Positions 8,810 through 15,730 of a DNA stretch of 64,000 bases are shown here, piece by piece. The notes beneath the pieces were generated by a model that saw only the letters and a program-made list of their open reading frames with translations, was not told the DNA's origin and ran no database searches. Numbering within the stretch: the first letter of the stretch is position 1; the number at the start of each line of letters is the position of its first letter. Source of the DNA: Epsilonproteobacteria bacterium tcs-49 (GTDB taxonomy: Bacteria; Campylobacterota; Campylobacteria; Campylobacterales; Sulfurovaceae); NCBI GenBank assembly GCA_002049495.1, contig LLYS01000005.1, positions 144,592-208,591 on the forward strand, in the 5' to 3' direction. A program made the position numbers and the translations under genes.

Positions 8810-9205
8810 ATGAGCCAATCAATTACCGTCACTACCAACGGTGACAGCAAGCCCGTTTTGAAAGTCGCCTTCGCGACGACCAACATGGAAGATATCGATG
8901 CGCACTTTGGCAGTACCAAGCAGTTTGCCGTTTACGACGTATCGGCAAACGAGTCGGTTTTGAGCAAAGTGATCCGCACCGAGGATAAAGACACCGATGC
9001 GGCAGTAGCGTCGCTAAAGGGGATCGACATCGTCTATTTCGTCAATATCGGCCCCACGGCCGCGGCGAAGGTGATCAATTCACAAATCTTTCCTATTAAA
9101 TATAAAGAGGTGGTCGCTATCGAGGATGAGCTGGTCAAGCTTTCACGCATGATCGACGAAAATCCGCCGCCGTTTATCAAAAAGATTTTAGAAAGGAGCG
9201 TATAG
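8810..9205 (+). CDS. nifX: NifX, FeMo-cofactor carrier
   Basis: A 131-residue NifX with the family features VLKVAFATTNMEDIDAHFGS (HFG conserved) and YFVNIGPTAAAKVINSQIFP. It carries NifB-co/VK-cluster intermediates to NifEN. The ATG at 8810 with AAGGA 7 bases upstream is preferred over one at 8780, which lacks a site. It is directly followed by the DUF269 gene (the stop of nifX touches its start), the usual nifX-DUF269 pairing that separates this copy from the two other NifX-like genes. Confidence 0.92.
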   Translation: MSQSITVTTNGDSKPVLKVAFATTNMEDIDAHFGSTKQFAVYDVSANESVLSKVIRTEDKDTDAAVASLKGIDIVYFVNIGPTAAAKVINSQIFPIKYKEVVAIEDELVKLSRMIDENPPPFIKKILERSV

Positions 9206-9207
9206 TG

Positions 9208-9645
9208 ATGGAGGAGTATCAAAAACTGTTTATGGAAACCCTCATCGGTCAGGTACGCGCCCTGGATCAATTCGGATCGTGGGCGAGCAAAAGCGACGAG
9301 GAGTTGTTGCAAGAAAAGTACGTCAAAACCAAGGAGGATCTCAAAAATATCCCCGTAATCGCGGATATCGACGAGATGCAGGTGAAAGATATCCGCTTGA
9401 TTTATCAGGCGCTGGCACTGGCCTTTGAAAAGAAAACGGGCGTTATGTGCAGCGTCGTCATGGAGATGAGCCACGAAGGTTTCGGCCGTGTGGTCGTCGT
9501 CGCGGGCAAGATCGTAATCGCGGAAAAATTCTTTAAAGATGCGCACCGTTTCAGCTTCCGCTCTATGGAAAAACTCGAAACCGAGGGCGGCAAAATGCTG
9601 GACAAAGCGATCAACATCTATAACGAATATAAAAAGTGCGCGTAA
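9208..9645 (+). CDS. NifX-associated nitrogen fixation protein (DUF269)
   Basis: A 145-residue soluble protein of the DUF269 family that almost always follows nifX. Typical stretches are FMETLIGQVRALDQFGSW, GFGRVVVVAGKIVIAEKFFKDAHRF and GGKMLDKAINIYNEY. Its biochemical role is unknown; the association with FeMo-co assembly rests on gene neighbourhood. ATG at 9208 is chosen (GTG at 9205 is possible); AAAGGAG lies upstream inside nifX. Confidence 0.92.
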   Translation: MEEYQKLFMETLIGQVRALDQFGSWASKSDEELLQEKYVKTKEDLKNIPVIADIDEMQVKDIRLIYQALALAFEKKTGVMCSVVMEMSHEGFGRVVVVAGKIVIAEKFFKDAHRFSFRSMEKLETEGGKMLDKAINIYNEYKKCA

Positions 9646-9681
9646 CCGCAAAATAGAAAAATCACTATTCAAGGAGACACT

Positions 9682-10197
9682 ATGGGGAAAATGGGAATTT
9701 TTTACGCCAGCGCCGGCGGCAATACAACGGCAATCGCGGAAGCGATCGCGGAAAAGTTTGAGATCGACGAAGAGGACATGATCTTTATGGAGGAAGATTT
9801 TGATGATATCGATCAGTTTGAAGAGTATGATGTTTTATTTATCGGCTCCTCCACTTGGGGACAGGGCGATCCGCACTTTGAGTGGGTCGATCCCCTTTTG
9901 GAACTGGACGAAGAGACCCCCGATCTCGATGGCAAGAAAGTCGCCTTTTTCGGCGCCGGAGACAGCGATAAGCACGGCGAGCACTTTTGCAGTGCTTTGG
10001 GAAAACTTTATAACACTTTTACAAAGTGCGGTGCCGTACCCGTGGGCTTCATGCCCAAAGAGGAGTACTCCTACGAGTTTTCTCTGGCCGAGATCGACGG
10101 GAAACTCTGCGGACTTTGCGTTGACAACCACAACGAAGAGGATAAAACGCCAAAACGGATTGAACAGTGGCTCGATATCGTCGAAAAGGCCCTGTAG
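9682..10197 (+). CDS. nifF: Long-chain flavodoxin (NifF type)
   Basis: A 171-residue flavodoxin with the FMN phosphate loop SAGGNTTAIAE (residues ~10-20), the isoalloxazine loops SSTWGQGD (~57-64) and GAGDSDKHGEHFC, and the extra loop of long-chain flavodoxins. It is a likely electron donor to NifH. It lies in the nifX-DUF269-flavodoxin-PII-nifW-nifZ series with AAGGAGA before the ATG. Assignment as NifF rather than a general flavodoxin is based on position. Confidence 0.9.
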   Translation: MGKMGIFYASAGGNTTAIAEAIAEKFEIDEEDMIFMEEDFDDIDQFEEYDVLFIGSSTWGQGDPHFEWVDPLLELDEETPDLDGKKVAFFGAGDSDKHGEHFCSALGKLYNTFTKCGAVPVGFMPKEEYSYEFSLAEIDGKLCGLCVDNHNEEDKTPKRIEQWLDIVEKAL

Positions 10198-10221
10198 ATC
10201 CCCAGCAGTAAAGGATAAACA

Positions 10222-10623
10222 ATGTTTATGTTAATCGCAGTATTTAACAAATACGATCTTCAAAACGTACTTGAAGATCTCTACGCGGACGGAATCGAAG
10301 GGGTCACCGTGACAAACGTCGTGGGAAAAGGCTCCTTCGGTTTCAAAGACGGAGACGGGGATATCGCCGACCTGTATGAAAAGATCAAACTCGAAATCGT
10401 CGTTTCGGATAATGAAAACCTGGACAAGGCGATGGAGTGCATCCGCGCCAACTGTCAAGACCTTGGCAAAGGTGCCGGCAAGATGTGGTGGGTCAGCGTC
10501 GGCGGCGTCGAGCGCATACGGACCGGGGAGAAAGATGCCCTGGCACTCAGTGCGCACAAAGATACCTCTACCGATAAAACGGAGGGGATGAAAACCACCA
10601 ACGAAGATACCCCCTGCAGCTAA
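10222..10623 (+). CDS. PII-like signalling protein in the nif operon
   Basis: A 133-residue protein whose first ~110 residues look like a PII fold: an N-terminal strand MFMLIAVFNKYDLQNVLEDL, a T-loop region around GKGSFGFKDGDG, and the C-terminal signature GAGKMWWVSVGGVERIRTGE. The T-loop is short, and I see no Tyr equivalent to the uridylylation site of GlnB/GlnK. The tail (residues ~115-133) is Thr/Glu-rich and ends in a cysteine. It could regulate nitrogenase or a flavodoxin/ferredoxin partner like NifI, but it is neither NifI1 nor NifI2 by position. The PII-like fold is probable; the ligand is unknown. Confidence 0.75.
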   Translation: MFMLIAVFNKYDLQNVLEDLYADGIEGVTVTNVVGKGSFGFKDGDGDIADLYEKIKLEIVVSDNENLDKAMECIRANCQDLGKGAGKMWWVSVGGVERIRTGEKDALALSAHKDTSTDKTEGMKTTNEDTPCS

Positions 10624-10661
10624 GCACGGAGGTATCCACAAGCCCAAATAAAGGATAGAAA

Positions 10662-10997
10662 ATGAACACAACGCAAACTCTGGAAAATTTTTACGCGCTT
10701 ACCGACGCGGAGGATTACTTTGAATTTTTTGAGATCGATTACGACAAAACCCTTGTCAACGTCAAACGGTTTCATATCCTCAAAGAGTACAGCAAGCTGG
10801 TCAAACAGGGATTTGAAAAGTACGAGGGACAAGAGGACGCCCTTATGGACTTTTTGAAATTTTCCCTGCTGCGGGTATACGGCAGTTTTAAAAACGGCTA
10901 CAGCCCCAGCGCGGCGGACGTGTTTGACATGTTTAGTAAAAACGGCGGCGGATGCCTAAGCTGCATCCCCCAGGAAGGAAACAGTTGTGGTTGTTGA
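10662..10997 (+). CDS. nifW: NifW, nitrogenase-stabilising protein
   Basis: A 111-residue protein with the NifW pattern: LTDAEDYFEFFEIDYD, VNVKRFHILKEYSK and FLLRVYGSFKNG. NifW protects the MoFe protein from oxygen or helps its maturation. The C-terminal tail carries CLSCIPQEGNSCGC, a cysteine-rich end that I do not recall as a family feature. Its last bases overlap the start of nifZ by 11 bases, a common nifW-nifZ arrangement. Confidence 0.9.
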   Translation: MNTTQTLENFYALTDAEDYFEFFEIDYDKTLVNVKRFHILKEYSKLVKQGFEKYEGQEDALMDFLKFSLLRVYGSFKNGYSPSAADVFDMFSKNGGGCLSCIPQEGNSCGC

Positions 10998-11364
10998 TCC
11001 AAATACGAAACTCTATGACAGCGTAACGGCGGAGCGTTCCAAAAACGACGCTCCCGAGCCCAAGTTCAGCGTCGGCCAAAAGGTCAAGCTGCTCAGCGAT
11101 ATCAGTAACGACGGAACCTATCCCCACGCTCCCGTGGGTGCGACTATGATCAAAAAGGGCGCGGTGGGATATATCAAAGAGATCGGTGAATTTCTGCAGG
11201 TGGTTCGCGTCTATGAAGTCCACTTTTTCGGCGCCGAAGATGCGCTGGTAGAGATCATCGGGTGCCGTGAAAACGAGTTGGAAGCCCTGGAACCTTACAA
11301 AAGTGAAATGCAGGAGGAGCGCGAACTGCTCGAAGCCCATCGAAAAAGGATGCAGAAAAAGTAG
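10987..11364 (+). CDS. nifZ: NifZ, P-cluster maturation factor
   Basis: A 125-residue protein with the NifZ core KFSVGQKVKLLSDISNDGTYP, KGAVGYIKEIGEFLQ and VYEVHF. NifZ helps form the second P-cluster of NifDK. It starts with GTG at 10987 inside nifW, with GGAAGGA upstream. A C-terminal basic/acidic helix (residues ~100-125) follows the core. Confidence 0.9.
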   Translation: MVVDPNTKLYDSVTAERSKNDAPEPKFSVGQKVKLLSDISNDGTYPHAPVGATMIKKGAVGYIKEIGEFLQVVRVYEVHFFGAEDALVEIIGCRENELEALEPYKSEMQEERELLEAHRKRMQKK

Positions 11365-11398
11365 CAACCTCCCTCCCGGGACCCCTGCAGGCGGGAAT

Positions 11399-11496
11399 AG
11401 AGGGTAAACTCGGGGTAATTTTCACCGCAGCGTTTTTGTGACTATGGGCTTGGGTCACAGGGGCGTGTGTTGAAGCTTACCCCGACTTTACCTTCT
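11399..11496. repeat. Long inverted repeat between nifZ and the ferredoxin-like gene
   Basis: Arms 11399-11418 and 11477-11496 are complementary at 18 of 20 positions (AGGGTAAACTCGGGGTAA against TTACCCCGACTTTACCTT), with a 58-base loop. Inside the loop GTGAC (about 11438) pairs with GTCAC (about 11454). It could be a structured leader of the ferredoxin genes, or a miniature inverted-repeat element. There is no U-tract on either side. Confidence 0.6.
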
Positions 11497-11553
11497 ATGA
11501 TCCATGCAGATAGGTTCTTGGAGGTGCCTGAAACACATACAAAGGAGAATGTA

Positions 11554-11895
11554 ATGGCAAAAGTGATTTTTATGCATTTCGATGAGTCCACCGACGGCAT
11601 CTACGATGCGAAGATCGGAGAACCGCTCATCCGTGTAGCGAAAGAGCGCAACATCCCGATCCCCGAATGTGACGAGAGCAGTTACGCAAACTGCCTGGTT
11701 TCCGTCGAGCACATTTCTGACGAGGAGCCAACGAGCTATATGGAGGATGAGGAGCTTGATAAGCTGGTCAGTCTCGGTGCCATCACCGAACAGGACGCGC
11801 AGCACTGCCAGCAGTTTACCATCAGTCCCAAGATCAGAATCGCACCGATGATGCTGATCAAAGGTGATGTACTTATCAAACCTTTTAAGAAATAG
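11554..11895 (+). CDS. [2Fe-2S] ferredoxin-like protein lacking one cluster cysteine
   Basis: A 113-residue plant-type ferredoxin-like protein beginning MAKVIFMHFDES. Aligned with the neighbouring true ferredoxin, its cluster loop reads C-DESS-Y-AN-C: the first and third cysteines are kept and the middle one is Tyr. The late cysteine is also kept (QHCQQF against RLACQM). So three of four canonical ligands remain. The ATG at 11554 is chosen for AAAGGAG 6 bases upstream. It lies 47 bases before the intact ferredoxin gene and they are probably co-transcribed. It may hold an altered cluster or serve as a non-redox partner. Confidence 0.8.
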   Translation: MAKVIFMHFDESTDGIYDAKIGEPLIRVAKERNIPIPECDESSYANCLVSVEHISDEEPTSYMEDEELDKLVSLGAITEQDAQHCQQFTISPKIRIAPMMLIKGDVLIKPFKK

Positions 11896-11942
11896 TCTGT
11901 GCGTCAAGCACCCGTTTTTATATCAAGATAAAGGATTTTTTC

Positions 11943-12239
11943 ATGACAACACGAGTAGAAATTGTAAACGATTTTCTGGCGATCAACGTAAAGCCCGGAA
12001 GCACCATTCAAGACGTAGTAGAAGCCAGCGGTAGTGCCCTGCCCTTCGGCTGTAGAGACGGTGAATGCGGAACGTGCGTCGTTGAGATCGAACAGGGGAT
12101 GGAATTTTTGACCGATAAAACGGACAAAGAGGTCAAAGTCCTCAAAGAGGTATGTTCCGGGACGTGTACGCCCAACTCCAGACTTGCCTGCCAAATGAAG
12201 ATCGACAAACCAAACGGGGTTATCCGTATCAAATACTAA
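11943..12239 (+). CDS. [2Fe-2S] plant-type ferredoxin
   Basis: A 98-residue ferredoxin with the complete ligand set C-x4-C-x2-C at residues ~37-45 (GCRDGECGTC) and a fourth cysteine near residue 82 (RLACQM). It is a soluble one-electron carrier; in nif clusters such proteins (FdxB, FeSII types) feed nitrogenase or protect it. It is the last gene before a strong terminator at 12260-12286 and follows the three-cysteine paralogue. Confidence 0.93.
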   Translation: MTTRVEIVNDFLAINVKPGSTIQDVVEASGSALPFGCRDGECGTCVVEIEQGMEFLTDKTDKEVKVLKEVCSGTCTPNSRLACQMKIDKPNGVIRIKY

Positions 12240-12259
12240 GAACACTTCGTTACCTGCCA

Positions 12260-12286
12260 AGTTTCCGGCTCTGCCGGGAACTTTTT
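12260..12286 (+). terminator. Rho-independent terminator after the ferredoxin genes
   Basis: AGTTTCCGGC (12260-12269), loop TCT, then GCCGGGAACT (12273-12282) form a 10-base stem followed by TTTT. The core CCGGCTCTGCCGG is identical to the hairpin downstream of nifH on the other strand (1130-1142). Confidence 0.85.
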
Positions 12287-12379
12287 ACCCACTGCTATAC
12301 AAGATAAAGTTTTCAACCAGGATATTTTTTATACATAGATTTTTACTGTAAATGTTTATATTTTGTTATCATTTTTATT

Positions 12380-13207
12380 ATGAACAGTTTACAACTAAGC
12401 CCAAAACAGAAACAATCCTTTAATCTGTCCCTACGCTTGTGGCTGCCTTTGCTGCAATCCCCGCTCCAGGAGCTGGGAAGCGTTTTTCAAAACTACAGCT
12501 ATGAAAACCCCTTTTTGGAGTATGACGCCGGACGCTACGAGTCGAGCTACTCCGCAGGCGGCGGCGCTGAAGCGCTGAGTCCAAAGCAGCGGGCTTTCAT
12601 CCCGATCGCCGCCTTTACGGCCGCCGGGGAGATGGAAAAGCTCGAAGACGCGCTCGTTGCCGGCCTTGAAACGGGGCTTAGCATCAATGAAATAAAAGAA
12701 TCGATCGTGCATCTTTACGCCTATACGGGCTTTCCCAGAAGCTTAAACGCACTCAACCTGTTTATGGAGGTCGTTGAAAGCAGAAAGCAAGTGGGCATCG
12801 AGGATACGGTAGGCAAAGAGGCGTCGCCGCTGCCTGAGGATTTTGACAAAAATGCCTACGGGGCCAAGGTTCGCGCGAAGCTGGCCGGACGGGAAAAAGA
12901 TATCTCGGGTGCGCCCTGGCAAGAGTTTTCACCCGCTATCGACACGTTTTTGAAAGAGCATCTTTTTGCTGATATTTTTGCGCGGGACGTGATTTCACAT
13001 AAAACGCGGGAGTTGGTGACTATCTCGGCTTTGGCGGCGCTTCCCGGAACCCAAGGGCAGCTGCGTTTTCACTATAAAGCGTCGATGAACGTCGGCTTGA
13101 CGCAAAAGCAGCTGCAGGATTTCATAACCACGCTGCGAAAGCGGGTGGATACAAAACGGGCGACGGTTGCCGGGGATGTTTTGGAAGAGGTACTCAAAGC
13201 CCCGTAA
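12380..13207 (+). CDS. Fusion of an RpoN region I-like N-terminus with a carboxymuconolactone decarboxylase-type domain
   Basis: A 275-residue protein. Residues ~1-48 (LQLSPKQKQSF, LRLWLPLLQS, ENPFLEY) look like region I of sigma-54, the part that contacts core RNA polymerase and the AAA+ activator. No core-binding or RpoN-box DNA-binding region follows. Residues ~75-270 carry two CMD/AhpD-type helical segments (FIPIAAFTAAG with TGFPRSLNAL; RELVTISALAAL with FHYKASMNVGLT) without the AhpD CxxC. It follows the nif ferredoxin terminator as a single gene. No clear ribosome site is seen before the ATG, so the transcript may have little or no leader. It may modulate sigma-54 activation of nif genes; that is inference. 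Confidence 0.8.
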   Translation: MNSLQLSPKQKQSFNLSLRLWLPLLQSPLQELGSVFQNYSYENPFLEYDAGRYESSYSAGGGAEALSPKQRAFIPIAAFTAAGEMEKLEDALVAGLETGLSINEIKESIVHLYAYTGFPRSLNALNLFMEVVESRKQVGIEDTVGKEASPLPEDFDKNAYGAKVRAKLAGREKDISGAPWQEFSPAIDTFLKEHLFADIFARDVISHKTRELVTISALAALPGTQGQLRFHYKASMNVGLTQKQLQDFITTLRKRVDTKRATVAGDVLEEVLKAP

Positions 13208-13222
13208 AAACAGGGCTTTTGG

Positions 13223-13609
13223 TTAAAAATCTCCTACGTTTTCGTGAGCTTCTCTGGCTTCCATGGAGATATCTTCCAAAAACGGCTGGGATTTTACCGA
13301 GGGCAGCATCATCCCCTTTTTCTTATGGACGCGGATAGCGTAGCGCCCCTCGTCGTTCCCGCTGGAAAAGTACTCCTCGTACTCGGGCTGGTAGGGCATA
13401 TCCCATACGATCGCACCCTCGGTGGGACAGGCTTCCGCGCATCGGGGTTCATCGGCGTGCCCTACGCACTCCACACAGCTTTCGGGTTTGACGTAGTAGC
13501 GGTCGTCAAAGGGGTTTTTGGGATTATCCTCTCCCAAAATTGCCGCGACCGGACACTCCGACTCGCAAGCTTCACAGTTGATACACTCTTCGGTGATAAG
13601 TACTGACAT
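13223..13609 (-). CDS. Nif-associated 2[4Fe-4S] ferredoxin (paralogue 2)
   Basis: A 128-residue ferredoxin with CINCEACESECP and CVECVGHADEPRCAEACP, close to the protein at 5112-5489 (shared TEGAIVWDMPY, YAIRVHKK and the tail EAREAHE). The second motif has a long spacer, as in FdxN. The ATG at 13609 with AAAGGA 7 bases upstream is chosen; an upstream in-frame start adds an unconserved leader. It is transcribed convergently with the RpoN-CMD fusion gene and lies behind the LRR gene. It is a likely electron donor for nitrogenase or NifB. Confidence 0.92.
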   Translation of the reverse strand: MSVLITEECINCEACESECPVAAILGEDNPKNPFDDRYYVKPESCVECVGHADEPRCAEACPTEGAIVWDMPYQPEYEEYFSSGNDEGRYAIRVHKKKGMMLPSVKSQPFLEDISMEAREAHENVGDF

Positions 13610-13710
13610 AGTTGATCCTTTATAAATACTTCTTTCAAACTCTATCTTAGAGGGCAAATCCTCACTTCGTTCTGAGCCTCACGATACAGCTTTGAAAAAA
13701 GTATATTCAT

Positions 13711-14712
13711 TTACCGTTCCAGATCGCAAAACTCCAACCCGGGCATTTGCGGGATCTGCTCTACTTCGTTGCCCCCGATATAAAGCGTTTGGAGCTTGCT
13801 CAGCGTCTCAAACCCCTTTGGCAGCTCGGCGATGGCGTTATCCTCCACGTCCAGCTCCTCCAGCGCCCGCATCTGCGAAATGCAGCCAGGCAGCGCTTTG
13901 AGGCGGTTGTGCGCGGCGTTTATGGTGTTGAGCTTTTCAAGTTTGCAAATCCCCCGGGGCAGTTGATAGAGTTTGTTGTTTTCGATGGAAAATACCTCCA
14001 GATCCTCCAGGTAGGAAAAATCCGCCTCAATATGCTCGATCAGGTTTTCGTTGAGATTGAGATTGCGCAGCGAGTGCATCCGCTCCAGCGGCGGCAGCTC
14101 GGTGATGCCGTTGTGCTCCATCAAAAGCATCTCCAAAAAACTCAGGCGGTACACCGACGCCGGGATGGTTTCAAGCCTGTTGTACGACAGGTTCATAAAG
14201 TACAGATTCTCCATCTTTTCAAACAGGTTGGGCAGGTGGGTCAAATCGTTGCTGTCCAGGTCCAGATAGAGCAGTTTGTGCAGCTGCTCAAAACTCTCCG
14301 GCAGCGTTTGCAGCCCGTTATACCCCGCCATGACGCGAGTGAGGTTGCGCAGCTTGCCCATGTCACCCGGCAGCGCTTGCAGGTGGTTGCCCCCGCAGTT
14401 TAAAATGATCAGCGACTCCAGACGCGTTAAGCTGCGCGGCAGCGCCTTGAGGCGGTTGTGGTCACACTGCAGGTTTTTGAGCTTGCGCAGGTCGCCTATG
14501 GATTCGGGCAGTTTGGAGAGATAGTTAAAGGACAGCTTCAGCACGCTCAGATTTTCCAGCGCGCCGATGGATTCGGGCAGATGGCGCAGGTGGCGCTTGC
14601 TCAGATCAAGCACGCTCAGGGTTTTGAGCTGTTCAATATCAGTCGGGATTTTGTCGTCGTAGCCGCGGGATTTGACCCAGTCGGCGAAATTTTTTAAGGT
14701 TATATCTGACAT
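13711..14712 (-). CDS. Leucine-rich repeat protein in the nif cluster
   Basis: A 333-residue protein made almost entirely of about a dozen LRRs of ~23 residues (LxxLxxLxLSxNxLxxLPxxI; for example LSVLKLSFNYLSKLPESIG). There is no signal peptide or membrane segment, so it is cytoplasmic. LRR and LRV proteins occur in several nif clusters as binding platforms, without a defined role. It is the last gene of a three-gene unit (CCE_0567-like, BFD-like, LRR) with overlaps of 4 and 13 bases, so the three products probably work together. Confidence 0.85.
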   Translation of the reverse strand: MSDITLKNFADWVKSRGYDDKIPTDIEQLKTLSVLDLSKRHLRHLPESIGALENLSVLKLSFNYLSKLPESIGDLRKLKNLQCDHNRLKALPRSLTRLESLIILNCGGNHLQALPGDMGKLRNLTRVMAGYNGLQTLPESFEQLHKLLYLDLDSNDLTHLPNLFEKMENLYFMNLSYNRLETIPASVYRLSFLEMLLMEHNGITELPPLERMHSLRNLNLNENLIEHIEADFSYLEDLEVFSIENNKLYQLPRGICKLEKLNTINAAHNRLKALPGCISQMRALEELDVEDNAIAELPKGFETLSKLQTLYIGGNEVEQIPQMPGLEFCDLER

Positions 14713-14939
14713 GCTTGCCTCTGCTCAATCAAAAATGCGATCTCTTCAAAATCGATCTGGCCGAATTCCACCATATCAAAAAGCCTGCGCAGGGGTTTTC
14801 TGCAGCAGGTTTTTGAGCACTTTGTGACCAGTTTTTTCGCCTTTTTATAGGGCAGATCGGTGTTTTCAAAGTGCGTGATCGCCTCCTCTACGGTCGCTTC
14901 TCCGCACTCGCAGATGATGAGGCTTTTGGCGGGGCTCAT
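14700..14939 (-). CDS. Small BFD-like [2Fe-2S] protein
   Basis: A 79-residue protein with CEC near residue 10 and CSKTCC near residue 41, separated by about 28 residues. This recalls the CxC...CxxC [2Fe-2S] site of bacterioferritin-associated ferredoxin and the middle domain of NifU, but the second pair reads Cx3CC. It overlaps the LRR gene by 13 bases and the gene before it by 4. It may supply or store Fe-S clusters for nitrogenase assembly. The fold is inferred from the cysteine pattern only. Confidence 0.65.
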   Translation of the reverse strand: MSPAKSLIICECGEATVEEAITHFENTDLPYKKAKKLVTKCSKTCCRKPLRRLFDMVEFGQIDFEEIAFLIEQRQACQI

Positions 14940-15142
14940 TTCAAAAAGTCGTGCTTCGCTTTAAAATCAAGATACTCGCCCATCGCTTTTTGGACATCTT
15001 GACTGAGGCCCGGTAATTTGTCGTAATCGCTCCAGATGGTGTCTTCGACGATATCGTGGATCACACCCGCGATCTCGGTGACTTTTCTTTTATATTTGGC
15101 TGCTTCTTTTTTGATAGCTTTTTGTTCATCGGTAAGTGGCAT
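14936..15142 (-). CDS. CCE_0567-like (DUF683) small helical metalloprotein
   Basis: A 68-residue helical protein with the DUF683/CCE_0567 pattern VIHDIVEDTIWSDYDKLPGL. Members occur in nif clusters; the Cyanothece protein is a metal-binding helical hairpin of unknown role. The second of two adjacent ATGs (15142) has the better distance to AAAGGA. It is the first gene of the BFD-like/LRR unit. Confidence 0.7.
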   Translation of the reverse strand: MPLTDEQKAIKKEAAKYKRKVTEIAGVIHDIVEDTIWSDYDKLPGLSQDVQKAMGEYLDFKAKHDFLK

Positions 15143-15268
15143 CATCTTTCCTTTGCACATGAAATTTCATTTAGAGATTTCTATGCATTTGCCGTACCGC
15201 TGTAGAACTTACGACAGTTTTTAGTTTGATTTGATACTATAGTACACAAATAAAAACAAAGGGTAAAA

Positions 15269-15730
15269 ATGGCACTTCTTAATAGCGGTGAGCTTGTTGA
15301 TCTGATCCAGTTGGCGGTGGCTCCCGTATTTTTGCTGGCGGGGGTGGCCGGGCTTTTGAATGTATTTATCGGCAGGTTAACAAGGATTATCGATAAATTG
15401 GAGCGGATGGACAGCGCTTTGCTTGCGAAAAAAAGAAAGGACCGATCCTATAAAGAGGATGTCAGAACGTTACAAAGACGGCAGTTTTTAGTGATGCGTA
15501 TGCAAAATACAAACAGAGCGATCTTTTTCGCGACGGCTACGGGACTGATGGTGGCACTTGTTATTTTATCGGTGTTTGCGACGACGCTGTTTTCTTTCCA
15601 CTTTGAGCTTTTAATCTCTATCTTTTTTATTTTGGCGATGGTGTTTTTAATCATCGCCTTTGTGCTTTTCTTGCGCGAAATCCATTTTACGACCTCTTTT
15701 ATCCAGCTGAAAAAAGATCATTTGGATTGA
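15269..15730 (+). CDS. DUF2721 family membrane protein
   Basis: A 153-residue inner membrane protein with three hydrophobic segments (residues ~11-32, ~88-107 and ~112-133) and a basic cytoplasmic loop (KKRKDRSYKED, RRQF). The pattern LIQLAVAPVFLLAGVAGLLNV and RLTRIIDK is typical of DUF2721 proteins, whose role is unknown. Its last bases overlap the convergent Kef gene. It marks the end of the first nif block. Confidence 0.8.
   Translation: MALLNSGELVDLIQLAVAPVFLLAGVAGLLNVFIGRLTRIIDKLERMDSALLAKKRKDRSYKEDVRTLQRRQFLVMRMQNTNRAIFFATATGLMVALVILSVFATTLFSFHFELLISIFFILAMVFLIIAFVLFLREIHFTTSFIQLKKDHLD

Noticed and set aside
10222..10623. NifI1/NifI2 nitrogenase switch-off protein
   Set aside because: Those genes lie between nifH and nifD in pairs; this is a single gene in another operon with a different T-loop.
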